From positions 8,049,329 to 8,113,328 of the forward strand of contig CM068590.1 in assembly GCA_035048485.1 (NCBI GenBank): a stretch of 64,000 bases of DNA, given 5' to 3'. Positions within the stretch are counted from its first letter, which is position 1, and each line of letters begins with the position of its first letter. The stretch comes from Pteria penguin (lineage: Eukaryota > Mollusca > Bivalvia > Pterioida > Pteriidae). The position numbers were made by a program, and so were the translations under genes. The notes beneath the pieces are model-generated. The model saw nothing but the letters and a program-made list of their open reading frames with translations, did not search any database and was not told where the DNA came from. This document shows, one piece after another, positions 34,995 through 49,600 of this stretch.

Positions 34995-37900
34995 CTATTT
35001 GTAAACAAAGGAGATTTTCCTCTTGAAACCCGTTTTTCTTTAATAAAGACCCTTAAACAATACCAAACCCTATCAAATTTGGTATCAGTGGAAAGGTCTT
35101 GACCTCACCTTTCATGTGATACCACTTGTAGAATTCTATCTTTCGATCCCACAGAGTTATAACCCTTTTTTATTTGTAAACAAAGGAGATTTTCCCCTTG
35201 AAACCCGTTTTTCTTTAATAAAGACCCTTAAACCCTACCAAACCCTATCAAATTTGGTATCAGTGGAAAGGTCTTGACCTCACCTTTCATGTGATACCAC
35301 TTGTAGAATTCTATCTTTCGATCCCACAGAGTTATAACCCTTTTTTATTTGTAAACAAAGGAGATTTTCCTCTTGAAACCCGTTTTTCTTTAATAAAGAC
35401 CCTTAAACCCTACCAAACCCTATCAAATTTGGTATCAGTGGAAAGGTCTTGACCTCACCTTTCATGTGATACCACTTGTAGAATTCTATCTTTCGATCCC
35501 ACAGAGTTATAACCCTTTTTTATTTGTAAACAAAGGAGATTTTCCCTTTGAAACCCGTTTTTCTTTAATAAAGACCCTTAAACCCTACCAAACCCTATCA
35601 AATTTGGTATCAGTGGAAAGGTCTTGACCTCACCTTTCATGTGATACCACTTGTAGAATTCTATCTTTCGATCTCACAGAGTTATAACCCTTTTTTATTT
35701 GTAAACAAAGCAGATTTTCTTCTTGAAACCCGTTTTTCTTTAATAAAGACCCTTAAACCCTACCAAACCCTATCAAATTTGGTATCAGTGGAAAGGTCTT
35801 GACCTCACCTTTCATGTGATACCACTTGTAGAATTCTATCTTTCGATCCCACAGAGTTATAACCCTTTTTTATTTGTAAACAAAGGAGATTTTCCTCTTG
35901 AAACCCGTTTTTCTTTAATAAAGACCCTTAAACCCTACCAAACCCTATCAAATTTGGTATCAGTGGAAAGGTCTTGACCTCACCTTTCATGTGATACCAC
36001 TTGTAGAATTCTATCTTTCGATCCCACAGAGTTATAACCCTTTTTTATTTGTAAACAAAGGAGATTTTCCCCTTGAAACCCGTTTTTCTTTAATAAAGAC
36101 CCTTAAACCCTACCAAACCCTATCAAATTTGGTATCAGTGGAAAGGTCTTGACCTCACCTTTCATGTGATACCACTTGTAGAATTCTATCTTTCGATCTC
36201 ACAGAGTTATAACCCTTTTTTATTTGTAAACAAAGGAGATTTTCCTCTTGAAACCCGTTTTTCTTTAATAAAGACCCTTAAACCCTACCAAACCCTATCA
36301 AATTTGGTATCAGTGGAAAGGTCTTGACCTCACCTTTCATGTGATACCACTTGTAGAATTCTATCTTTCGATCCCACAGAGTTATAACCCTTTTTATTTG
36401 TAAACAAAGGAGATTTCCCCTTGAAACCCGTTTTTCTTTAATAAAGACCCTTAAACCCTACCAAACCCTATCAAATTTGGTATCAGTGGAAAGGTCTTGA
36501 CCTCACCTTTCATGTGATACCACTTGTAGAATTCTATCTTTCGATCTCACAGAGTTATAACCCTTTTTTATTTGTAAACAAAGGAGATTTTCCTCTTGAA
36601 ACCCGTTTTTCTTTAATAAAGACCCTTAAACCCTACCAAACCCTATCAAATTTGGTATCAGTGGAAAGGTCTTGACCTCACCTTTCATGTGATACCACTT
36701 GTAGAATTCTATCTTTCGATCCCACAGAGTTATAACCCTTTTTTATTTGTAAACAAAGGAGATTTTCCCTTGAAACCCGTTTTTCTTTCATAAGGACCCT
36801 CAAACCCTACCAACCCTATCAAATTTAGTATCAGTGGAAAGGTCTTGACCTCACCTTTCATGTGATACCACTTGTAGAATTCTATCTTTCGATCTCACAG
36901 AGTTATAACCCTTTTTTATTTGTAAACAAAGGAGATTTTCTTCTTGAAACCCGTTTTTCTTTAATAAAGACCCTTAAACCCTACCAAACCCTATCAAATT
37001 TGGTATCAGTGGAAAGGTCTTGACCTCACCTTTCATGTGATACCACTTGTAGAATTCTATCTTTCGATCCCACAGAGTTATAACCCTTTTTTATTTGTAA
37101 ACAAAGGAGATTTTCCCCTTGAAACCCGTTTTTCTTTAATAAAGACCCTTAAACCCTACCAAACCCTATCAAATTTGTATCAGTGGAAAGGTCTTGACCT
37201 CACCTTTCATGTGATACCACTTGTAGAATTCTATCTTTCGATCCCACAGAGTTATAACCCTTTTTTATTTGTAAACAAAGGAGATTTTCTTCTTGAAACC
37301 CGTTTTTCTTTAATAAAGACCCTTAAACCCTACCAAACCCTATCAAATTTGGTATCAGTGGAAAGGTCTTGACCTCACCTTTCATGTGATACCACTTGTA
37401 GAATTCTATCTTTCGATCCCACAGAGTTATAACCCTTTTTTATTTGTAAACAAAGGAGATTTTCCCCTTGAAACCGTTTTTCTTTAATAAAGACCCTTAA
37501 ACCCTACCAAACCCTATCAAATTTGGTATCAGTGGAAAGGTCTTGACCTCACCTTTCATGTGATACCACTTGTAGAATTCTATCTTTCGATCTCACAGAG
37601 TTATAACCCTTTTTTATTTGTAAACAAAGGAGATTTTCCTCTTGAAACCCGTTTTTCTTTAATAAAGACCCTTAAACCCTACCAAACCCTATCAAATTTG
37701 GTATCAGTGGAAAGGTCTTGACCTCACCTTTCATGTGATACCACTTGTAGAATTCTATCTTTCGATCCCACAGAGTTATAACCCTTTTTTATTTGTAAAC
37801 AAAGGAGATTTTCCCCTTGAAACCCGTTTTTCTTTAATAAAGACCCTTAAACCCTACCAAACCCTATCAAATTTGGTATCAGTGGAAAGGTCTTGACCTC

Positions 37901-40900
37901 ACCTTTCATGTGATACCACTTGTAGAATTCTATCTTTCGATCCCACAGAGTTATAACCCTTTTTTATTTGTAAACAAAGGAGATTTTCCTCTTGAAACCC
38001 GTTTTTCTTTAATAAAGACCCTTAAACCCTACCAAACCCTATCAAATTTGGTATCAGTGGAAAGGTCTTGACCTCACCTTTCATGTGATACCACTTGTAG
38101 AATTCTATCTTTCGATCTCACAGAGATATAAGCCTTTTTTATTTGTAAACAAAGGAGATTTTCCCCTTGAAACCGATTTTTCTTTAATAAAGACCCTTAA
38201 ACCCTGCTAAACCCTATCAAATTTGGTATCAGTGGAAAGGTCTTGACCTCACCTTTTATGTGATACCACTTGTAGAATTCTATCTTTCGATCCCACAGAG
38301 TTATAACCCTTTTTTATTTGTAAACAAAGGAGATTTTCCTCTTGAAACCCGTTTTTCTTTAATAAAGACCCTTAAACAATACCAAACCCTATCAAATTTG
38401 GTATCAGTGGAAAGGTCTTGACCTCACCTTTCATGTGATACCACTTGTAGAATTCTATCTTTCGATCCCACAGAGTTATAACCCTTTTTTATTTGTAAAC
38501 AAAGGAGATTTTCCCCTTGAAACCCGTTTTTCTTTAATAAAGACCCTTAAACCCTACCAAACCCTATCAAATTTGGTATCAGTGGAAAGGTCTTGACCTC
38601 ACCTTTCATGTGATACCACTTGTAGAATTCTATCTTTCGATCTCACAGAGTTATAACCCTTTTTTATTTGTAAACAAAGCAGATTTTCTTCTTGAAACCC
38701 GTTTTTCTTTAATAAAGACCATTGAACCCTACCAAACCCTATCAAATTTGGTATCAGTGGAAAGGTCTTGACCTCACCTTTCATGTGATACCACTTGTAG
38801 AATTCTATCTTTCGATCCCACAGAGTTATAACCCTTTTTTATTTGTAAACAAAGGAGATTTCCCCTTGAAACCCGTTTTTCTTTAATAAAGACCCTTAAA
38901 CCCTACCAAACCCTATCAAATTTGGTATCAGTGGAAAGGTCTTGACCTCACCTTTCATGTGATACCACTTGTAGAATTCTATCTTTCGATCCCACAGAGT
39001 TATAACCTTTTTTTATTTGTAAACAAAGGAGATTTTCCCCTTGAAACCCGTTTTTCTTTAATAAAGACCCTTAAACCCTACCAAACCCTATCAAATTTGG
39101 TATCAGTGGAAAGGTCTTGACCTCACCTTTCATGTGATACCACTTGTAGAATTCTATCTTTCGATCTCACAGAGTTATAACCCTTTTTTATTTGTAAACA
39201 AAGGAGATTTTCCTCTTGAAACCCGTTTTTCTTTAATAAAGACCCTTAAACCCTACCAAACCCTATCAAATTTGGTATCAGTGGAAAGGTCTTGACCTCA
39301 CCTTTCATGTGATACCACTTGTAGAATTCTATCTTTCGATCCCACAGAGTTATAACCCTTTTTTATTTGTAAACAAAGGAGATTTTCCCTTTGAAACCCG
39401 TTTTTCTTTAATAAAGACCCTTAAACCCTACCAAACCCTATCAAATTTGGTATCAGTGGAAAGGTCTTGACCTCACCTTTCATGTGATACCACTTGTAGA
39501 ATTCTATCTTTCGATCCCACAGAGTTATAACCCTTTTTTATTTGTAAACAAAGGAGATTTTCTTCTTGAAACCCGTTTTTCTTTAATAAAGACCCTTAAA
39601 CCCTACCAAACCCTATCAAATTTGGTATCAGTGGAAAGGTCTTGACCTCACCTTTCATGTGATACCACTTGTAGAATTCTATCTTTCGATCTCACAGAGT
39701 TATAACCCTTTTTTATTTGTAAACAAAGGAGATTTTCCTCTTGAAACCCGTTTTTCTTTAATAAAGACCCTTAAACCCTACCAAACCCTATCAAATTTGG
39801 TATCAGTGGAAAGGTCTTGACCTCACCTTTCATGTGATACCACTTGTAGAATTCTATCTTTCGATCCCACAGAGTTATAACCCTTTTTTATTTGTAAACA
39901 AAGGAGATTTTCCCCTTGAAACCCGTTTTTCTTTAATAAAGACCCTTAAACCCTACCAAACCCTATCAAATTTGGTATCAGTGGAAAGGTCTTGACCTCA
40001 CCTTTCATGTGATACCACTTGTAGAATTCTATCTTTCGATCTCACAGAGTTATAACCCTTTTTTATTTGTAAACAAAGGAGATTTTCCTCTTGAAACCCG
40101 TTTTTCTTTAATAAAGACCCTTAAACCCTACCAAACCCTATCAAATTTGGTATCAGTGGAAAGGTCTTGACCTCACCTTTCATGTGATACCACTTGTAGA
40201 ATTCTATCTTTCGATCCCACAGAGTTATAACCCTTTTTTATTTGTAAACAAAGGAGATTTTCCCTTTGAAACCCGTTTTTCTTTAATAAAGACCCTTAAA
40301 CCCTACAAACCCTATCAAATTTGGTATCAGTGGAAAGGTCTTGACCTCACCTTTCATGTGATACCACTTGTAGAATTCTATCTTTCGATCCCACAGAGTT
40401 ATAACCCTTTTTTATTTGTAAACAAAGGAGATTTTCTTCTTGAAACCCGTTTTTCTTTAATAAAGACCCTTAAACCCTACCAAACCCTATCAAATTTGGT
40501 ATCAGTGGAAAGGTCTTGACCTCACCTTTCATGTGATACCACTTGTAGAATTCTATCTTTCGATCCCACAGAGTTATAACCCTTTTTTATTTGTAAACAA
40601 AGGAGATTTTCCCCTTGAAACCCGTTTTTCTTTAATAAAGACCCTTAAACCCTACCAAACCCTATCAAATTTGGTATCAGTGGAAAGGTCTTGACCTCAC
40701 CTTTCATGTGATACCACTTGTAGAATTCTATCTTTCGATCCCACAGAGTTATAACCCTTTTTTATTTGTAAACAAAGCAGATTTTCTTCTTGAAACCCGT
40801 TTTTCTTTAATAAAGACCCTTAAACCCTACCAAACCCTATCAAATTTGATATCAGTGGAAAGGTCTTGACCTCACCTTTCATGTGATACCACTTGTAGAA

Positions 40901-43900
40901 ATCTATCTTTCGATACCACCGAGTTATAACCCTTTTTTATTTGTAAACAAAGTAGATTTCCCCTTGAAACCCGTTTTTCTTTCATAAGGACCCTCAAACC
41001 CTACCAACCCTATCAAATTAATATCAGTGGAAAGGTCTTGACCTCACCTTTCATGTGATACCACTTGTAGAATTCTATCTTTCGATCCCACAGAGTTATA
41101 ACCCTTTTTTATTTGTAAACAAAGGAGATTTTCCCTTTGAAACCCGTTTTTCTTTAATAAAGACCCTTAAACCCTACCAAACCCTATCAAATTTGGTATC
41201 AGTGGAAAGGTCTTGACCTCACCTTTCATGTGATACCACTTGTAGAATTCTATCTTTCGATCTCACAGAGTTATAACCCTTTTTTATTTGTAAACAAAGG
41301 AGATTTTCTTCTTGAAACCCGTTTTTCTTTAATAAAGACCCTTAAACAATACCAAACCCTATCAAATTTGGTATCAGTGGAAAGGTCTTGACCTCACCTT
41401 TCATGTGATACCACTTGTAGAATTCTATCTTTCGATCCCACAGAGTTATAACCCTTTTTTATTTGTAAACAAAGGAGATTTTCCCCTTGAAACCCGTTTT
41501 TCTTTAATAAAGACCCTTAAACCCTACCAAACCCTATCAAATTTGGTATCAGTGGAAAGGTCTTGACCTCACCTTTCATGTGATACCACTTGTAGAATTC
41601 TATCTTTCGATCTCACAGAGTTATAACCCTTTTTTATTTGTAAACAAAGGAGATTTTCTTCTTGAAACCCGTTTTTCTTTAATAAAGACCCTTAAACAAT
41701 ACCAAACCCTATCAAATTTGGTATCAGTGGAAAGGTCTTGACCTCACCTTTCATGTGATACCACTTGTAGAATTCTATCTTTCGATCCCACAGAGTTATA
41801 ACCCTTTTTTATTTGTAAACAAAGGAGATTTCCCCTTGAAACCCGTTTTTCTTTAATAAAGACCCTTAAACCCTACCAAACCCTATCAAATTTGGTATCA
41901 GTGGAAAGGTCTTGACCTCACCTTTCATGTGATACCACTTGTAGAATTCTATCTTTCGATCCCACAGAGTTATAACCCTTTTTTATTTGTAAACAAAGGA
42001 GATTTTCCTCTTGAAACCCGTTTTTCTTTAATAAAGACCCTTAAACCATACCAAACCCTATCAAATTTGGTATCAGTGGAAAGGTCTTGACCTCACCTTT
42101 CATGTGATACCACTTGTAGAATTCTATCTTTCGATCCCACAGAGTTATAACCCTTTTTTATTTGTAAACAAAGGAGATTGTCCTCTTGAAACCCGTTTTT
42201 CTTTAATAAAGACCCTTAAACCCTACCAAATTTGGTATCAGTGGAAAGGTCTTGACCTCACCTTTCATGTGATACCACTTGTAGAATTCTATCTTTCGAT
42301 CTCACAGAGTTATAACCCTTTTTTTTGTAAACAAAGGAGATTTCCCCTTGAAACCCGTTTTTCTTTAATAAAGACCCTTAAACCATACCAAACCCTATCA
42401 AATTTTGTATCAGTGGAAAGGTCTTGACCTCACCTTTCATGTGATACCACTTGTAGAATTCTATCTTTCGATCCCACAGAGTTATAACCCTTTTTTATTT
42501 GTAAACAAAGGAGATTTTCCCCTTGAAACCCGTTTTTCTTTAATAAAGACCCTTAAACCCTACCAAACCCTATCAAATTTGGTATCAGTGGAAAGGTCTT
42601 GACCTCACCTTTCATGTGATACCACTTGTAGAATTCTATCTTTCGATCCCACAGAGTTATAACCCTTTTTTATTTGTAAACAAAGCAGATTTTCTTCTTG
42701 AAACCCGTTTTTCTTTAATAAAGACCCTTAAACCCTACCAAACCCTATCAAATTTGGTATCAGTGGAAAGGTCTTGACCTCACCTTTCATGTGATACCAC
42801 TTGTAGAATTCTATCTTTCGATCCCACAGAGTTATAACCCTTTTTTATTTGTAAACAAAGGAGATTTTCCCCTTGAAACCCGTTTTTCTTTAATAAAGAC
42901 CCTTAAACCCTACCAAACCCTATCAAATTTGGTATCAGTGGAAAGGTCTTGACCTCACCTTTCATGTGATACCACTTGTAGAATTCTATCTTTCGATCTC
43001 ACAGAGTTATAACCCTTTTTTATTTGTAAACAAAGGAGATTTTCCTCTTCAAACCCGTTTTTCTTTAATAAAGACCCTTAAACCCTACCAAACCCTATCA
43101 AATTTGGTATCAGTGGAAAGGTCTTGACCTCACCTTTTATGTGATACCACCTGTAGAATTCTATCTTTCGATCCCACAGAGTTATAACCCTTTTTTATTT
43201 GTAAACAAAGGAGATTTCCCCTTGAAACCCGTTTTTCTTTAATAAAGACCCTTAAACCCTACCAAACCCTATCAAATTTGGTATCAGTGGAAAGGTCTTG
43301 ACCTCACCTTTCATGTGATACCACTTGTAGAATTCTATCTTTCGATCCCACAGAGTTATAACCCTTTTTTATTTGTAAACAAAGGAGATTTTCTTCTTGA
43401 AACCCGTTTTTCTTTAATAAAGACCCTTAAACCCTACCAAACCCTATCAAATTTGGTATCAGTGGAAAGGTCTTGACCTCACCTTTCATGTGATACCACT
43501 TGTAGAATTCTATCTTTCGATCCCACAGAGTTATAACCCTTTTTTATTTGTAAACAAAGGAGATTTTCCCCTTGAAACCCGTTTTTCTTTAATAAAGACC
43601 CTTAAACCCTACCAAACCCTATCAAATTTGGTATCAGTGGAAAGGTCTTGACCTCACCTTTCATGTGATACCACTTGTAGAATTCTATCTTTCGATCCCA
43701 CAGAGTTATAACCCTTTTTTATTTGTAAACAAAGGAGATTTTCCCCTTGAAACCCGTTTTTCTTTAATAAAGACCCTTAAACCCTACCAAACCCTATCAA
43801 ATTTGGTATCAGTGGAAAGGTCTTGACCTCACCTTTCATGTGATACCACTTGTAGAATTCTATCTTTCGATCCCACAGAGTTATAACCCTTTTTTATTTG

Positions 43901-46699
43901 TAAACAAAGCAGATTTTCTTCTTGAAACCCGTTTTTCTTTAATAAAGACCCTTAAACAATACCAAACCCTATCAAATTTGGTATCAGTGGAAAGGTCTTG
44001 ACCTCACCTTTCATGTGATACCACTTGTAGAATTCTATCTTTCGATCCCACAGAGTTATAACCCTTTTTTATTTGTAAACAAAGGAGAGTTTCCCCTTGA
44101 AACCCGTTTTTCTTTAATAAAGACCCTTAAACCATACCAAACCCTATCAAATTTTGTATCAGTGGAAAGGTCTTCACCTCACCTTTCAAGTGATACCACT
44201 TGTAGAATTCTATCTTTCGATCCCACAGAGTTATAACCCTTTTTTATTTGTAAACAAAGGAGATTTTCCCCTTGAAACCCGTTTTTCTTTAATAAAGACC
44301 CTTAAAACCTACCAAACCCTATCAAATTTGGTATCAGTGGAAAGGTCTTGACCTCACCTTTCATGTGATACCACTTGTAGAATTCTATCTTTCGATCCCA
44401 CAGAGTTATAACCCTTTTTTTTGTAAACAAAGGAGATTTTCCTCTTGAAACCCGTTTTTCTTTAATAAAGACCCTTAAACCCTACCAAACCCTATCAAAT
44501 TTGGTATCAGTGGAAAGGTCTTGACCTCACCTTTCATGTGATACCACTTGTAGAATTCTATCTTTCGATCCCACAGAGTTATAACCCTTTTTTATTTGTA
44601 AACAAAGCAGATTTTCTTCTTGAAACCCGTTTTTCTTTAATAAAGACCCTTAAACCCTACCAAACCCTATCAAATTTGGTATCAGTGGAAAGGTCTTGAC
44701 CTCACCTTTCATGTGATACCACTTGTAGAATTCTATCTTTCGATCCCACAGAGTTATAACCCTTTTTTATTTGTAAACAAAGGAGATTTTCCCTTTGAAA
44801 CCCGTTTTTCTTTAATAAAGACCCTTAAACCCTACCAAACCCTATCAAATTTGGTATCAGTGGAAAGGTCTTGACCTCACCTTTCATGTGATACCACTTG
44901 TAGAATTCTATCTTTCGATCTCACAGAGTTATAACCCTTTTTTATTTGTAAACAAAGGAGATTTTCTTCTTGAAACCCGTTTTTCTTTAATAAAGACCCT
45001 TAAACCCTACCAAACCCTATCAAATTTGGTATCAGTGGAAAGGTCTTGACCTCACCTTTCATGTGATACCACTTGTAGAATTCTATCTTTCGATCCCACA
45101 GAGTTATAACCCTTTTTTATTTGTAAACAAAGGAGATTTTCCCCTTGAAACCCGTTTTTCTTTAATAAAGACCCTTAAACCCTACCAAACCCTATCAAAT
45201 TTGGTATCAGTGGAAAGGTCTTGACCTCACCTTTCATGTGATACCACTTGTAGAATTCTATCTTTCGATCCCACAGAGTTATAACCCTTTTTTATTTGTA
45301 AACAAAGGAGATTTTCCCCTTGAAACCCGTTTTTCTTTAATAAAGACCCTTAAACCCTACCAAACCCTATCAAATTTGGTATCAGTGGAAAGGTCTTGAC
45401 CTCACCTTTCATGTGATACCACTTGTAGAATTCTATCTTTCGATCCCACAGAGTTATAACCCTTTTTTATTTGTAAACAAAGCAGATTTTCTTCTTGAAA
45501 CCCGTTTTTCTTTAATAAAGACCCTTAAACAATACCAAACCCTATCAAATTTGGTATCAGTGGAAAGGTCTTGACCTCACCTTTCATGTGATACCACTTG
45601 TAGAATTCTATCTTTCGATCCCACAGAGTTATAACCTTTTTTATTTGTAAACAAAGGAGATTTTCCCCTTGAAACCCGTTTTTCTTTAATAAAGACCCTT
45701 AAACCCTACCAAACCCTATCAAATTTGGTATCAGTGGAAAGGTCTTGACCTCACCTTTCATGTGATACCACTTGTAGAATTCTATCTTTCGATCTCACAG
45801 AGTTATAACCCTTTTTTATTTGTAAACAAAGGAGATTTTCTTCTTGAAACCCGTTTTTCTTTAATAAAGACCCTTAAACCCTACCAAACCCTATCAAATT
45901 TGGTATCAGTGGAAAGGTCTTGACCTCACCTTTCATGTGATACCACTTGTAGAATTCTATCTTTCGATCCCACAGAATTATAACCCTTTTTTATTTGTAA
46001 ACAAAGGAGATTTCCCCTTGAAACCCGTTTTTCTTTAATAAAGACCCTTAAACCCTACCAAACCCTATCAAATTTGGTATCAGTGGAAAGGTCTTGACCT
46101 CACCTTTCATGTGATACCACTTGTAGAATTCTATCTTTCGATCCCACAGAGTTATAACCCTTTTTTATTTGTAAACAAAGCAGATTTTCTTCTTGAAACC
46201 CGTTTTTCTTTAATAAAGACCCTTAAACAATACCAAACCCTATCAAATTTGGTATCAGTGGAAAGGTCTTGACCTCACCTTTCATGTGATACCACTTGTA
46301 GAATTCTATCTTTCGATCCCACAGAGTTATAACCCTTTTTTATTTGTAAACAAAGGAGATTTTCCCCTTGAAACCCGTTTTTCTTTAATAAAGACCCTTA
46401 AACCCTACCAAACCCTATCAAATTTGGTATCAGTGGAAAGGTCTTGACCTCACCTTTCATGTGATACCACTTGTAGAATTCTATCTTTCGATCTCACAGA
46501 GTTATAACCCTTTTTTATTTGTAAACAAAGCAGATTTTCTTCTTGAAACCCGTTTTTCTTTAATAAAGACCATTGAACCCTACCAAACCCTATCAAATTT
46601 GGTATCAGTGGAAAGGTCTTGACCTCACCTTTCATGTAATACCACTTGTAGAATTCTATCTTTCGATCCCACAGAGTTATAACCCTTTTTTTGTAAACA
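34972..46699 (+). repeat. 175-bp satellite array, block 3a (alternating dimers)
   Basis: About 67 monomers, more uniform than block 1. Two variant sites tend to alternate between neighbours: CGATCCCACAG with CGATCTCACAG, and TTTTCCCCTTG with TTTTCCTCTTG or TTTTCTTCTTG. This gives an imperfect 350-base dimer, clearest at 35.9-36.7 kb. Rare readings are shared at long range: TTTCATAAGGACCCTC near 36787 and 40981 (about 24 monomers apart), and GACCATTGAACCC near 38717 and 46569 (about 45 monomers), the latter also at 31010 in the higher-order domain. GAGATATAAGCC recurs once near 38121. Confidence 0.93.
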
Positions 46700-49600
46700 A
46701 AGGAGATTTTCCCCTTGAAACCCGTTTTTCTTTAATAAAGACCCTTAAACCCTACCAAACCCTATCAAATTTGGTATCAGTGGAAAGGTCTTGACCTCAC
46801 CTTTCATGTGATACCACTTGTAGAATTCTATCTTTCGATCCCACAGAGTTATAACCCTTTTTTATTTGTAAACAAAGGAGATTTTCCTCTTGAAACCCGT
46901 TTTTCTTTAATAAAGACCCTTAAACCCTACCAAACCCTATCAAATTTGGTATCAGTGGAAAGGTCTTGACCTCACCTTTCATGTGATACCACTTGTAGAA
47001 TTCTATCTTTCGATCCCACAGAGTTATAACCCTTTTTTATTTGTAAACAAAGGAGATTTTCCCCTTGAAACCCGTTTTTCTTTAATAAAGACCCTTAAAC
47101 CCTACCAAACCCTATCAAATTTGGTATCAGTGGAAAGGTCTTGACCTCACCTTTCATGTGATACCACTTGTAGAATTCTATCTTTCGATCTCACAGAGTT
47201 ATAACCCTTTTTTATTTGTAAACAAAGGAGATTTTCCCCTTGAAACCCGTTTTTCTTTAATAAAGACCCTTAAACCCTACCAAACCCTATCAAATTTGGT
47301 ATCAGTGGAAAGGTCTTGACCTCACCTTTCATGTGATACCACTTGTAGAATTCTATCTTTCGATCTCACAGAGTTATAACCCTTTTTTATTTGTAAACAA
47401 AGGAGATTTTCTTCTTGAAACCCGTTTTTCTTTAATAAAGACCCTTAAACCCTACCAAACCCTATCAAATTTGGTATCAGTGGAAAGGTCTTGACCTCAC
47501 CTTTCATGTGATACCACTTGTAGAATTCTATCTTTCGATCCCACAGAGTTATAACCCTTTTTTTGTAAACAAAGGAGATTTTCCCCTTGAAACCCGTTTT
47601 TCTTTAATAAAGACCCTTAAACCCTACCAAACCCTATCAAATTTGGTATCAGTGGAAAGGTCTTGACCTCACCTTTCATGTGATACCACTTGTAGAATTC
47701 TATCTTTCGATCCCACAGAGTTATAACCCTTTTTTATTTGTAAACAAAGGAGATTTTCTTCTTGAAACCCGTTTTTCTTTAATAAAGACCCTTAAACCCT
47801 ACCAAACCCTATCAAATTTGGTATCAGTGGAAAGGTCTTGACCTCACCTTTCATGTGATACCACTTGTAGAATTCTATCTTTCGATCCCACAGAGTTATA
47901 ACCCTTTTTTTGTAAACAAAGGAGATTTTCCCCTTGAAACCCGTTTTTCTTTAATAAAGACCCTTAAACCCTACCAAACCCTATCAAATTTGGTATCAGT
48001 GGAAAGGTCTTGACCTCACCTTTCATGTGATACCACTTGTAGAATTCTATCTTTCGATCCCACAGAGTTATAACCCTTTTTTATTTGTAAACAAAGGAGA
48101 TTTTCCTCTTGAAACCCGTTTTTCTTTAATAAAGACCCTTAAACCCTACCAAACCCTATCAAATTTGGTATCAGTGGAAAGGTCTTGACCTCACCTTTCA
48201 TGTGATACCACTTGTAGAATTCTATCTTTCGATCCCACAGAGTTATAACCCTTTTTTATTTGTAAACAAAGGAGATTTTCCCCTTGAAACCCGTTTTTCT
48301 TTAATAAAGACCCTTAAACCCTACCAAACCCTATCAAATTTGGTATCAGTGGAAAGGTCTTGACCTCACCTTTCATGTGATACCACTTGTAGAATTCTAT
48401 CTTTCGATCTCACAGAGTTATAACCCTTTTTTATTTGTAAACAAAGGAGATTTTCCCCTTGAAACCCGTTTTTCTTTAATAAAGACCCTTAAACCCTACC
48501 AAACCCTATCAAATTTGGTATCAGTGGAAAGGTCTTGACCTCACCTTTCATGTGATACCACTTGTAGAATTCTATCTTTCGATCCCACAGAGTTATAACC
48601 CTTTTTTATTTGTAAACAAAGGAGATTTTCTTCTTGAAACCCGTTTTTCTTTAATAAAGACCCTTAAACCATACCAAACCCTATCAAATTTGGTATCAGT
48701 GGAAAGGTCTTGACCTCACCTTTCATGTGATACCACTTGTAGAATTCTATCTTTCGATCCCACAGAGTTATAACCCTTTTTTTGTAAACAAAGGAGATTT
48801 TCCCCTTGAAACCCGTTTTTCTTTAATAAAGACCCTTAAACCCTACCAAACCCTATCAAATTTGGTATCAGTGGAAAGGTCTTGACCTCACCTTTCATGT
48901 GATACCACTTGTAGAATTCTATCTTTCGATCCCACAGAGTTATAACCCTTTTTTATTTGTAAACAAAGCAGATTTTCTTCTTGAAACCCGTTTTTCTTTA
49001 ATAAAGACCCTTAAACCCTACCAAACCCTATCAAATTTGGTATCAGTGGAAAGGTCTTGACCTCACCTTTCATGTGATACCACTTGTAGGAATCTATCTT
49101 TCGATCCCACAGAGTTATAACCCTTTTTTTGTAAACAAAGCAGATTTTCCCCTTGAAACCCGTTTTTCTTTAATAAAGACCCTTAAACCCTACCCAACCC
49201 TATCAAATTTGGTATCAGTGGAAAGGTCTTGACCTCACCTTTCATGTGATACCACTTGTAGAATTCTATCTTTCGATCCCACAGAGTTATAACCCTTTTT
49301 TATTTGTAAACAAAGGAGATTTTCCTCTTGAAACCCGTTTTTCTTTAATAAAGACCCTTAAACCCTACCAAACCCTATCAAATTTGGTATCAGTGGAAAG
49401 GTCTTGACCTCACCTTTCATGTGATACCACTTGTAGAATTCTATCTTTCGATCCCACAGAGTTATAACCCTTTTTTATTTGTAAACAAAGGAGATTTTCC
49501 CCTTGAAACCCGTTTTTCTTTAATAAAGACCCTTAAACCCTACCAAACCCTATCAAATTTGGTATCAGTGGAAAGGTCTTGACCTCACCTTTCATGTGAT

